The translations under genes and the position numbers were made by a program. This document shows positions 1 to 5,623 of a stretch of DNA of 7,110 nt, piece after piece. The stretch covers positions 1-7,110 of the forward strand of contig CAKUCT010000104.1 in NCBI GenBank assembly GCA_934643765.1. The letters are read 5' to 3'. The notes below the pieces were generated by a model that was not told the origin of the DNA, did not search any database, and worked only from the letters and a program-made list of their open reading frames with translations. Source of the DNA: an uncultured Oscillospiraceae bacterium. GTDB taxonomy: Bacteria > Bacillota > Clostridia > Oscillospirales > Oscillospiraceae. Numbering within the stretch: position 1 is the stretch's first letter; each line of letters begins with the position of its first letter.

Positions 1-1
1 C

Positions 2-1171
2 GGTGAGTACACGGCAAGCACGCTGGAGGCCGCGATGGAGGTCTATGACCGCTTCGGCGTCTATATGATTCATGCCGGCCGGGCCGACCGTTTTGGCGGC
101 GGCGACGGCGAGAGTCTGGATTACTACCCCAGACAGAAGGCGAGCTTCACCGATAACGTCATGCCGGAGCATGTATACAGCCTGTATCTGACGTGCGACC
201 CGGATGTGCTCGGCAATATCGACGCGTATATCGAATATGCCAAGTCGACGAAAATCAACGCCTTTGTCGTCAACATCATGGACGGCACGTCGGTGGGCTA
301 CAATTCTGAGGTCTATCAGAAATATTCGCCCACGGCGGACAAGTTCGCCAACAACACGCAGGAGGAGTACAAAGCCTGCATCCAGAAGATCAAGGACGCC
401 GGGTTCTACGTGATCGGAAGACTTACGACGTTCAACGATTCCTTCTTTGTCGGCGATCACCCGGAATACGGCATTTCGGACCTTGACGGAGATCCCTTGT
501 ATATCGCGGGAAGCTACTGGCCGAGCGCGTTCTGCCGGTATGTCTGGGAATATAAGGTGGAGCTGGCGAAGGAAGCGGTCGAGCTGATGGGCTTCAATGA
601 GATTCAGTTTGACTATGTCCGCTTCCCGGACGGAACGTATAACTACGAAAAGGACGGTACCATCGACTATCACAACGAGTACGACGAGACCAAGGCGCAG
701 GCCATCCAGCGCTTTTTGATGTACGCCACAGACGAGCTGCACGACAGCGGCGTCTATGTCAGCGCGGACGTCTTCGGCGAGACCTCCGGCAGCTATGTGA
801 CGGCCTACGGCCAGTACTGGCCCGCAGTCAGCAATGTGGTCGACGTGATCAGCGGCATGCCGTACCCGGACCACTTTGCGCAGAACGGCAACTACAGGCC
901 CTGGGAGCATCCGTATGACACGATGGTCGATTGGGCAAAGAATGCAGCCAAGCGCCAGAGCGAGACGCCGAGCCCGGCTATCGTCCGCACATGGGTGCAG
1001 GCGTATGACGCAATCCGGCCGCCCTATAATACCTACGGTGCAGAGGAAGTCGGCGGGCAGATCAATGCCCTGTTTGAAAATGGATTGAATGGCGGCTTCA
1101 TGGCCTGGAACGCAATGTGCAGCTTGTCAAAGCTGGAGAGTCTCAAGCCGGCCTTCGACGCGCTACCGTAG
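2..1171 (+). CDS. DUF4015 family putative glycoside hydrolase, 5'-truncated by the window edge
   Basis: The reading frame is open from the first bases of the window, so the ATG at 35 is probably internal and the true start lies off the left edge; 389 residues are visible, ending at TAG 1169-1171. The bulk matches the putative glycosyl hydrolase domain DUF4015 (a TIM-barrel fold). It shows an early strand and helix with LYLTCDPDVLGNIDAYIEYA (about 178-240), NAFVVNIMDG (about 259-288), YVIGRLTTFND (about 409-440), the hallmark EIQFDYVRFPDG (599-634), GVYVSADVFGETSG (about 750-790) and a closing NGGFMAWNAM strand (about 1088-1117). The acidic residues in FDYVRFPD and SADVFGE are candidate catalytic or binding residues; this is inference, as the family is poorly characterised. 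No signal peptide can be judged because the N-terminus is missing. It is followed by a strong hairpin and is convergent with the catabolic genes, so it is functionally unlinked to them. Confidence 0.85.
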   Translation, partial: GEYTASTLEAAMEVYDRFGVYMIHAGRADRFGGGDGESLDYYPRQKASFTDNVMPEHVYSLYLTCDPDVLGNIDAYIEYAKSTKINAFVVNIMDGTSVGYNSEVYQKYSPTADKFANNTQEEYKACIQKIKDAGFYVIGRLTTFNDSFFVGDHPEYGISDLDGDPLYIAGSYWPSAFCRYVWEYKVELAKEAVELMGFNEIQFDYVRFPDGTYNYEKDGTIDYHNEYDETKAQAIQRFLMYATDELHDSGVYVSADVFGETSGSYVTAYGQYWPAVSNVVDVISGMPYPDHFAQNGNYRPWEHPYDTMVDWAKNAAKRQSETPSPAIVRTWVQAYDAIRPPYNTYGAEEVGGQINALFENGLNGGFMAWNAMCSLSKLESLKPAFDALP

Positions 1172-1196
1172 TTAAGCGAAAACACCAAATAAAATA

Positions 1197-1230
1197 GAAC
1201 CCCCGCGCTCCGATTGGAGCGCGGGGGTTT
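1197..1230. terminator. Bidirectional intrinsic terminator hairpin, first copy of a 28-nt palindrome
   Basis: A perfect 14-bp stem pairs 1198-1211 with 1216-1229 around a GATT loop, starting 26 nt after the hydrolase stop. On the + strand it is followed by TTTCAGCGTTTC, a weak T tract. On the - strand it is followed by TTCTATTTTATTT, which is better. It may therefore end both the hydrolase transcript and read-through from the leftward catabolic genes. Its core 1200-1227 is repeated exactly at 1435-1462. Confidence 0.75.
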
Positions 1231-1245
1231 CAGCGTTTCAAATTA

Positions 1246-1275
1246 TCTCGTAGAGTTTCGCCCCGCAGGGCGAAA
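1246..1275 (+). repeat. Intergenic hairpin repeat, copy A
   Basis: The 18-mer tctcgtagagtttcgccc is followed by a CGCA loop and gggcgaaa, forming an 8-bp hairpin (1256-1263 with 1268-1275). A second copy with one mismatch in the 18-mer lies at 2473-2502 in the same orientation, with the stem kept and the loop changed to GGCG. Conservation of the stem but not the loop suggests that the RNA or DNA structure matters. Confidence 0.7.
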
Positions 1276-1311
1276 TAAAATGGAAATCTATTTTATCCGG
1301 CGGCTCCGCCG
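1275..1311. other. Two adjacent small hairpins in the intergenic array
   Basis: An AT-rich hairpin pairs 1275-1281 with 1290-1296 (7 bp, extendable by a G-T and a G-C pair over an AAAT loop). It is immediately followed by a GC-rich one pairing 1298-1302 with 1307-1311 (CGGCG/CGCCG). They sit between repeat copy A and the nested structure at 1329-1389. Function unknown. Confidence 0.45.
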
Positions 1312-1328
1312 ACCGGAAAAATACATAT

Positions 1329-1389
1329 CGCCTCGCAAGTGTGGAATTTGTGCGCCATAGGCGCACAAATTATGCGCGCAGTCGAGGCG
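1329..1389. other. Nested stem structure with a 12-bp inner hairpin
   Basis: An outer 7-bp stem pairs CGCCTCG (1329-1335) with CGAGGCG (1383-1389). Inside it a perfect 12-bp hairpin pairs 1345-1356 (aatttgtgcgcc) with 1360-1371 over an ATA loop. No T tract follows, so it is not a typical terminator. It is a folded RNA element or a repeat-derived palindrome of unknown role. Confidence 0.5.
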
Positions 1390-1398
1390 CAATCCCTT

Positions 1399-1428
1399 CT
1401 GTCAAAAAAGCAATCGCTTTTTTGACAG
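1399..1428. terminator. Perfect 13-bp hairpin with A6/T6 arms
   Basis: The arm ctgtcaaaaaagc (1399-1411) pairs perfectly with 1416-1428 over an AATC loop. The internal T6 run gives a terminator-like character in both orientations, but the Ts lie inside the stem, so termination is possible rather than certain. It lies 4 nt before the second copy of the 28-nt palindrome. Confidence 0.4.
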
Positions 1429-1432
1429 TCTC

Positions 1433-1467
1433 ATCCCCCGCGCTCCGATTGGAGCGCGGGGGATTTT
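1433..1467. terminator. Second copy of the 28-nt palindromic terminator hairpin
   Basis: The core 1435-1462 is identical to 1200-1227, including the GATT loop. The flanking pairs differ (AT/AT here, AA/TT in copy 1), giving a 14-bp stem 1433-1446 with 1451-1464. TTTT follows on the + strand after one A. It is likely terminator-like on the + strand. For leftward reading from the FAH-family gene it would be met before copy 1 and lacks a T tract on that side. Confidence 0.6.
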
Positions 1468-1521
1468 GCGCTGCGCCGATGATCAGAAGGGGGATTACCG
1501 GCGCGCGGAACAGGAGAAAGT

Positions 1522-1556
1522 GCCGCAGCGTTTCATGGCAGCGTACGCGCTGCGGC
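1522..1556 (-). other. GC-rich hairpin just downstream of the FAH-family gene, with an alternative pairing
   Basis: GCCGCAGCG (1522-1530) pairs with CGCTGCGGC (1548-1556) over a 17-nt loop, starting 7 nt past the stop of the leftward FAH-family gene. A second GCAGCG at 1538-1543 can instead pair with the same CGCTGC at 1548-1553, so the two folds exclude each other. No T tract follows leftward (ACTTTCTCC). It may protect the 3' end or aid termination. Confidence 0.45.
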
Positions 1557-1563
1557 GACTGTA

Positions 1564-2427
1564 TTACAGAACTTCCTTCTTGACGGGGTTGCTCAAATGG
1601 CCGAGACCGTCAATCTCAACTTCCAGCAGGTCGCCGTCCTTGAGCCAGACGCGCTTTTCTTCCGGGTCGCACATAATAATGCCGATCGACGTGCCGGTGA
1701 GCAGAATATCGCCGGGATTGAGCGTGAAGAAGCGGGAAATGCCGCTGATCAGGAACTTTACGTTGCGGATCATGTCGTTGGTGTTGAAGTCCTGGCGGAG
1801 TTCGCCATTGACCCACGCGCGCACATGCAGCTCGTTGGGGTCTGCAATCTCGTCGGCCGTGACGAGGTACGGGCCGACCGGGGCAAAGCCGTCGCAGCAT
1901 TTGCCGGGAACCCACGAAGACGTGGCGTTCTGGAAATCGCGGGCGGAAATATCGTTGGCGTTCGCGTAGCCAAGAACATAGTCCAGCGCGTCCTCTTCTT
2001 TGACGAGGCGGGCCTTTTTGCCGATGATAACGGCAAGCTCGCCTTCAAAGTCTACCTGCTCAGAGTTGAATGGAATGACCACATCGTCGCCGTGCGCGCG
2101 CACAGCTTCCGGATACTTCGGGAACAGGTGCGGGAAATCGGGCTTGGCGCAGTTCTGGTTGATCATGTATTCGCGATAGTTCAGGCCGACACCGACAATT
2201 TTGGACGGATGCGGAACGCAGGGGGCAAGCTTGAGAGAAGCTTCGTCCAGCGCGGGCGCAGAAGCGGCGTTTGCCGCGACCCAATCCGTTGCGCGGGCCC
2301 GTGCTTTTTCGCAGGCGATGAAATCATCCGTGCTGATGCCGGTGGCGGCTGTGATGTCGAGCACGCCGCGGTCGGTTTTTACGCCGAGATGCAGCGCGTT
2401 ATCAGTATGGAACGTCAAAAGTTTCAT
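1564..2427 (-). CDS. Fumarylacetoacetate hydrolase (FAH) family protein
   Basis: This is a 287-residue protein, the usual size for single-domain FAH-superfamily members (isomerase, decarboxylase, hydratase or C-C hydrolase; cytosolic and metal dependent). Residues 1-70 form the small N-terminal domain. The catalytic fold begins at KIVGVGLNY (76-84). Metal ligands are visible as FEGELAVIIGK (E128, E130) and ANDISARD (D159), and the C-terminal FTLNPGDILLTGTS is typical of the family. The family motif NYxxHxxE reads NYREYMIN here (residues 83-90), so the usual His and Glu are Tyr87 and Asn90, which argues against a standard fumarylpyruvate or acylpyruvate activity. The start is supported by GGAG at 2435-2438, 7 nt upstream. 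The gene lies 159 nt downstream of the hydantoinase-like gene in the same direction and is probably co-transcribed, although the gap holds hairpins. Substrate not identified; it could also be annotated as a 2-hydroxyhepta-2,4-diene-1,7-dioate isomerase-like protein. Confidence 0.9.
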   Translation of the reverse strand: MKLLTFHTDNALHLGVKTDRGVLDITAATGISTDDFIACEKARARATDWVAANAASAPALDEASLKLAPCVPHPSKIVGVGLNYREYMINQNCAKPDFPHLFPKYPEAVRAHGDDVVIPFNSEQVDFEGELAVIIGKKARLVKEEDALDYVLGYANANDISARDFQNATSSWVPGKCCDGFAPVGPYLVTADEIADPNELHVRAWVNGELRQDFNTNDMIRNVKFLISGISRFFTLNPGDILLTGTSIGIIMCDPEEKRVWLKDGDLLEVEIDGLGHLSNPVKKEVL

Positions 2428-2472
2428 AAGTAAACTCCATTCTTCGTATAAGTTCTGAACGATACATCAAAC

Positions 2473-2502
2473 TCTCGTAGTGTTTCGCCCGGCGGGGCGA
2501 AA
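2473..2502 (+). repeat. Intergenic hairpin repeat, copy B
   Basis: The 18-mer tctcgtagtgtttcgccc (2473-2490), a GGCG loop and gggcgaaa form an 8-bp hairpin (2483-2490 with 2495-2502). It matches copy A at 1246-1275 at 17 of 18 positions in the 18-mer and throughout the stem. Here it lies inside the leftward gene set, between the hydantoinase-like and FAH-family genes. Confidence 0.7.
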
Positions 2503-2531
2503 GAAAGAGAAAATTTATGATTTGCCAGTGC

Positions 2532-2564
2532 CGCGATGCGGCGCCATATAGACGCCGCATCGCG
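2532..2564 (-). other. 12-bp GC-rich hairpin after the hydantoinase-like gene
   Basis: CGCGATGCGGCG (2532-2543) pairs perfectly with 2553-2564 over a 9-nt loop, 22 nt past the stop of the hydantoinase-like gene. Reading leftward, the stem is followed by GCACTGGCAAATC, with no T run. It is more likely an mRNA stabiliser, processing site or partial attenuator than a full terminator, which would lower expression of the FAH-family gene relative to the first two genes. Confidence 0.5.
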
Positions 2565-2586
2565 TTGGATTGGGAGGACTTACGCC

Positions 2587-3984
2587 TTAGAACTTGATAC
2601 CGCTGCGGCGGATGTACTGGCCGCGATCGGCTTCGGCTTCGAACTTGCCGTTGCAGACAATCTCTTCGCCGCGGGAGATGACGTGGGTGATGACGCCCTT
2701 GACTTCCATGCCTTCGTAGGCATTGTAGTCCGCCTTCTGATACTGGTTCTTAGCCGTGATGACGCGGGTCTTGTTGGGATCGAGCACAACAAGGTCGCCG
2801 TCGCCGCCGGCAACGATGGTGCCCTTCTTGGGGTACATGCCGAGCTGCTTTGCAGAGTTGGTGCTGATGATGGCGGCGAACTGCTGCAGCGTCAGACGGC
2901 CTTCGGCAACGCCGGAGCTGTACATGACGGAGAACATATCCTCGACGCCTGCGCCGCCGTTGGGAATCTTGTTGAAGTAGACCTTGCCGTCAATGATGGC
3001 GTTTACACGGCTGACGGGCATGCCCTTGTAGGCCACGGGCGCGTGATCGGAGCCCATCGAGGTGATGGTGCCGTTGCGCAGATCTTCCCAAAGCGCTTCC
3101 TGGTTCCACTTCTCACGCAGAGGGGGAGAGCAGATGTAGCGGGCGCTGTATTCAAAGTCCTTGTCGAGATCAGTGATATCCTTGTGCAGATAGTGCGCGC
3201 AGGTTTCGCCGAACACATGCAGGCCCTTTGCTTCATACTTGGCGAGCATATCCGCTGCTTCCTTACAGGAGATGTGCGCGACGCGGACGCTGGCACCGGC
3301 GGCCTCAGCGATGGCAAGGATACGGTTGGTGGCTTCCGCTTCCAGATAGGTCGGGCGGGAGAGGCCGTGATACAGTGCGGAGGTGTGACCCGCGGCGATG
3401 TTTTCTTTGACAATGTCGTCAATGACGTCGCCATTTTCGCAGTGGACGGTGGCGATCATGTACTTCTCGCCGCACTTCTTGAGAATTTTGTACAGGCCGT
3501 CGTCGCTGACAAGCAGGCCGATGCCGCGTGCAGACATGAACAGCTTGATGGAATAGATGCCTTCGGCGTTCAGCGCGTCGACGTTCTCCAGGAAGTCGTC
3601 CAGATGATCTTCGGTGACGATGGGGGTCAGAACGTAGTCAATGTAAGAATGCTTGGCCTTCTGTTCCCACATTTTGTAGTTCTCCAGCAGGCTCGTGCCC
3701 TTCAGAGGCGGCTCAACGTAGCTCTGGACGGTGGTGATGCCGCCGGCCGCTGCCGCGCGGGAGCCATCGGCGAAGTTGTCAACATAGTCGGGATGCTCAA
3801 AGTGGACATGGGCGTCAATGCCGCCGGGGAATACGTACTGGCCGGCTGCGTCGATGACCTTGTCGCCGTCGGCGGGCTCGATGGTGGGGGCAATCTGGGA
3901 GATGATGCCGTCTTTCATTTCGATATCTGCCTGGTAGACATCAGAGGCGGTGACGATGGTGCCGTTCTTTACAATCAGACTCAT
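2587..3984 (-). CDS. hydA: Dihydropyrimidinase/D-hydantoinase-like cyclic amidohydrolase
   Basis: This is a 465-residue cytosolic metallo-enzyme of the amidohydrolase superfamily that hydrolyses cyclic amide rings. The binuclear metal site is complete: HVH (H59, H61), carboxylated Lys147 in YSIKLFM, H181 in VHCENGDVI, H237 in VAHIS and D313 in GSDHAP. Hydantoinase-type signatures ICSPPLREKW (284-293) and FNKIPNGGAGVEDMF favour dihydropyrimidinase or hydantoinase over dihydroorotase or allantoinase. The tyrosine of the usual KVFMAY motif, which contacts the substrate carbonyl, is Ala152 here (KLFMSA), and the usual HLEMPF stretch reads HFEHPD, so substrate preference may differ. A longer in-frame start exists at 3999, but the only good ribosome binding site (GGAGG, 3993-3997) overlaps that codon and serves the ATG at 3984. 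It lies 44 nt downstream of the transporter gene and is likely co-transcribed. The symbol is by family only. Confidence 0.9.
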   Translation of the reverse strand: MSLIVKNGTIVTASDVYQADIEMKDGIISQIAPTIEPADGDKVIDAAGQYVFPGGIDAHVHFEHPDYVDNFADGSRAAAAGGITTVQSYVEPPLKGTSLLENYKMWEQKAKHSYIDYVLTPIVTEDHLDDFLENVDALNAEGIYSIKLFMSARGIGLLVSDDGLYKILKKCGEKYMIATVHCENGDVIDDIVKENIAAGHTSALYHGLSRPTYLEAEATNRILAIAEAAGASVRVAHISCKEAADMLAKYEAKGLHVFGETCAHYLHKDITDLDKDFEYSARYICSPPLREKWNQEALWEDLRNGTITSMGSDHAPVAYKGMPVSRVNAIIDGKVYFNKIPNGGAGVEDMFSVMYSSGVAEGRLTLQQFAAIISTNSAKQLGMYPKKGTIVAGGDGDLVVLDPNKTRVITAKNQYQKADYNAYEGMEVKGVITHVISRGEEIVCNGKFEAEADRGQYIRRSGIKF

Positions 3985-3992
3985 TTGATTTT

Positions 3993-3997
3993 CCTCC
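3993..3997 (-). promoter_or_regulatory. Ribosome binding site that fixes the hydantoinase-like start
   Basis: GGAGG read on the - strand lies 8 nt before the ATG at 3984. The upstream in-frame ATG at 3999 shares bases with it (ATGGAGG) and has only AT-rich sequence without a Shine-Dalgarno in front of it, so the shorter start is preferred. Confidence 0.8.
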
Positions 3998-4028
3998 ATG
4001 TAATATTTTTAGTGATTGAATTCGATTC

Positions 4029-5378
4029 TTACTTTTTTTCAAAGATGGTGCCGACGCGGAACTCGCGGCTGAACGGGCCGTATTTGCTCAGCAGGATGTA
4101 CGTGAGGATGGTGGGGATGAAACCGGCCATCCAGGAGATATCCTTGAAGATCAGGCCGAAGACTGCGCCGACAGTGATGGCAATGATGCCGTTCCAGTTG
4201 ACGCCGGTGAACGGGCCCTTCGGGTCATAGAGCGTGTTGAGATCCAACGTGCGCTTGCGCATGTACCAGTAGTCCGTAATCAGAACAAGGCCGGACGGAA
4301 TCAGGAATGCGGAGAGGATCTGCACGAAGGAGGTAAAGCCGGTGCTGGTGGTCAGCTTCCACGGCAGGCAAAGACCGGCGAGCAGACCGATGACAAGACA
4401 TGACGGCTTGTACTTGAGCGGGGTGTACTGCATGATGACGTAGGAGCACGGGACAACGTTGATCAGAACGTTGGTGGTGATCTGTGCAAAAGCGATGAAC
4501 ATCAGCGTCATAACAAGCAGAGGCTTGTTGGGAAGAATCTCAGCGAAAACGCTGATGGGGTCCCACGTGCCGGTCACGCCGGAGCAGAGCAGGCCGATGA
4601 CAGCCATGAACATGGTAAAGGGCAGGCAGCCGATCAGATGCAGCCAGAAGGAGGTGCCGAGCTTGACCTTCTGATCCATCTCGCGGATGATATCGCCCAT
4701 GGTGACGACGTAGGTTGCGTAGGTTCCGCCGAACGTCGCGATGCCGATGATCAGCGGGAAGCCCCAGGAGCCCTTGTACTGAATGAGGTTGGTGATGATG
4801 TCACTCTTGAAGGTGCTGTAGATGACGAAGAACATGATCGACAGCGCGACAATGATGAACGCGGCGCCGAAGTTTTCAATCCACTTAATGCCCTTGAAGC
4901 CGAGGCTGGAAAGGACAATCTGGATAATCAGGAAGCCGATAAAACAAACCCAGATGTTATCGAAGTTGAACAGAACGCGGAACACGGTGTTGACCGCTTC
5001 GGCGCCGATCCAGGTCTGGATACCGTACCAAAGGACACATGGGATTGCGCGGATCAGGCCGGGCATCAGTGCGCCCTTGCCGCCAAAGGAGGTGCGGGCC
5101 TGCATGATGAAGGGGATGCCGTACTTGTGGCCGGGTTCGCCGTTGAGGGTCATCAGAACCAGAATGATGCCGACGCCGACCAGCATGGCCACGACAGCCT
5201 GCACAAGGTTCAGAACGCCCGTCGGCGGGACGAGCGCGGCGCCCATCATAAAGGAGTTGATGTTGATGACTGCGCCGATCCAGGACATCGTATAGGAAAA
5301 CGGCCCTAACGTCCTGCTTTTTTGCGGCAGCAGGTCACTGTTCCACGTTGCCGCGGAAATGTTATTCTCGCTACTCAT
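4029..5378 (-). CDS. NCS1 family nucleobase/hydantoin-type cation symporter
   Basis: This is a 449-residue integral membrane protein with about 12 hydrophobic segments, of the nucleobase:cation symporter-1 family (relatives: Mhp1 hydantoin, PucI allantoin and CodB cytosine transporters). It imports small cyclic N-compounds with a cation. Family marks are NSDLLP near the N-terminus (13-18), the unwound helix 1 region SWIGAVININSFMMGA (32-47), LNGEPGHKYGIPF (78-90), RTSFGGKGALMPGLIRAI (95-112) and LWYGIQTWIGAE (116-127), which holds the substrate-contact Trp117 and Gln121. The usual G-x-W-A-T motif of helix 6 reads GTYATYVVTMGD (218-229), with Tyr220 in place of Trp. The start at 5378 is chosen because GGAG (5387-5390) stands 8 nt before it, while the in-frame ATG at 5396 has no ribosome binding site. 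It is the first gene after the control region and presumably supplies the substrate for the two downstream enzymes. Exact ligand unknown. Confidence 0.9.
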   Translation of the reverse strand: MSSENNISAATWNSDLLPQKSRTLGPFSYTMSWIGAVININSFMMGAALVPPTGVLNLVQAVVAMLVGVGIILVLMTLNGEPGHKYGIPFIMQARTSFGGKGALMPGLIRAIPCVLWYGIQTWIGAEAVNTVFRVLFNFDNIWVCFIGFLIIQIVLSSLGFKGIKWIENFGAAFIIVALSIMFFVIYSTFKSDIITNLIQYKGSWGFPLIIGIATFGGTYATYVVTMGDIIREMDQKVKLGTSFWLHLIGCLPFTMFMAVIGLLCSGVTGTWDPISVFAEILPNKPLLVMTLMFIAFAQITTNVLINVVPCSYVIMQYTPLKYKPSCLVIGLLAGLCLPWKLTTSTGFTSFVQILSAFLIPSGLVLITDYWYMRKRTLDLNTLYDPKGPFTGVNWNGIIAITVGAVFGLIFKDISWMAGFIPTILTYILLSKYGPFSREFRVGTIFEKK

Positions 5379-5382
5379 AAAT

Positions 5383-5390
5383 CTCTCTCC
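5383..5390 (-). promoter_or_regulatory. Ribosome binding site that fixes the transporter start
   Basis: GGAGAGAG read on the - strand sits just before the ATG at 5378 (GGAG to ATG spacing 8 nt). The alternative ATG at 5396 lies upstream of this site and is preceded by CAACGACAAA, with no Shine-Dalgarno. Confidence 0.75.
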
Positions 5391-5460
5391 ATTCATTTTG
5401 TCGTTGGTTTGTAAAGGCCAGAATGCGCGGTGGGGAGGGTATCACACTCCTTCCTGATCA

Positions 5461-5477
5461 AAATGTTCGCGAGAACA
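5461..5477. promoter_or_regulatory. LacI-type operator O1 (promoter-proximal)
   Basis: TGTTCGCGAGAACA (5464-5477) has 5-bp inverted arms TGTTC/GAACA around a central CG, the layout of LacI/PurR-family operators in which a hinge-helix Leu inserts at the central CpG. It lies 85 bp upstream of the transporter start and matches O2 at 16 of 17 positions including the AAA flank. It is the probable target of the adjacent LacI-family regulator. Confidence 0.7.
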
Positions 5478-5623
5478 AATTGAGGTATAAAAAATAGCGG
5501 CATGCAAAATAGGAAAAATTTGAGCAAAACCACTGAATTTCTGAGGTATATGCAGAGTAATTTCAATAAATAAAACGAACAAGTATTTGGAACATTACGG
5601 CGGATGACATAATTCTGCGTTCG

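Noticed and set aside
1198..1464. Possible CRISPR array
   Set aside because: There are only two identical repeats, which are palindromic, with a single 207-nt interval of other hairpins rather than regular spacers, and no cas genes nearby.
1341..1969. Short + strand open frames across the hairpin array and into the FAH-family gene
   Set aside because: They read through perfect hairpins and Arg/Ser-rich shadow sequence and have no ribosome binding site.
1597..2433. 278-codon + strand open frame opposite the FAH-family gene
   Set aside because: The - strand protein carries the full set of FAH motifs; the + strand reading has none and no convincing ribosome binding site.
2452..2460. GTTCTGAAC palindrome upstream of the FAH-family gene as a third operator
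   Set aside because: It lacks the central CG and the TGTTC/GAACA spacing of O1 and O2; a 9-nt odd-centred palindrome is likely by chance.
2536..4230. 564-codon open frame on the + strand, antisense to the hydantoinase-like gene
   Set aside because: It is the reverse-strand shadow of a clearly recognisable amidohydrolase gene in GC-rich DNA. Its translation is low-complexity (rich in V, D, G, A) with no family motif, and it runs across the gene boundary.
4638..5309. 223-codon + strand open frame opposite the transporter gene
   Set aside because: Shadow of the membrane protein gene: hydrophobic codons read in reverse give a D/E/N-rich artefact.
5434..5451. GGAG/CTCC inverted repeat in the transporter leader as a regulatory hairpin
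   Set aside because: The stem is only 4 bp with a 9-nt loop and has no further pairing.
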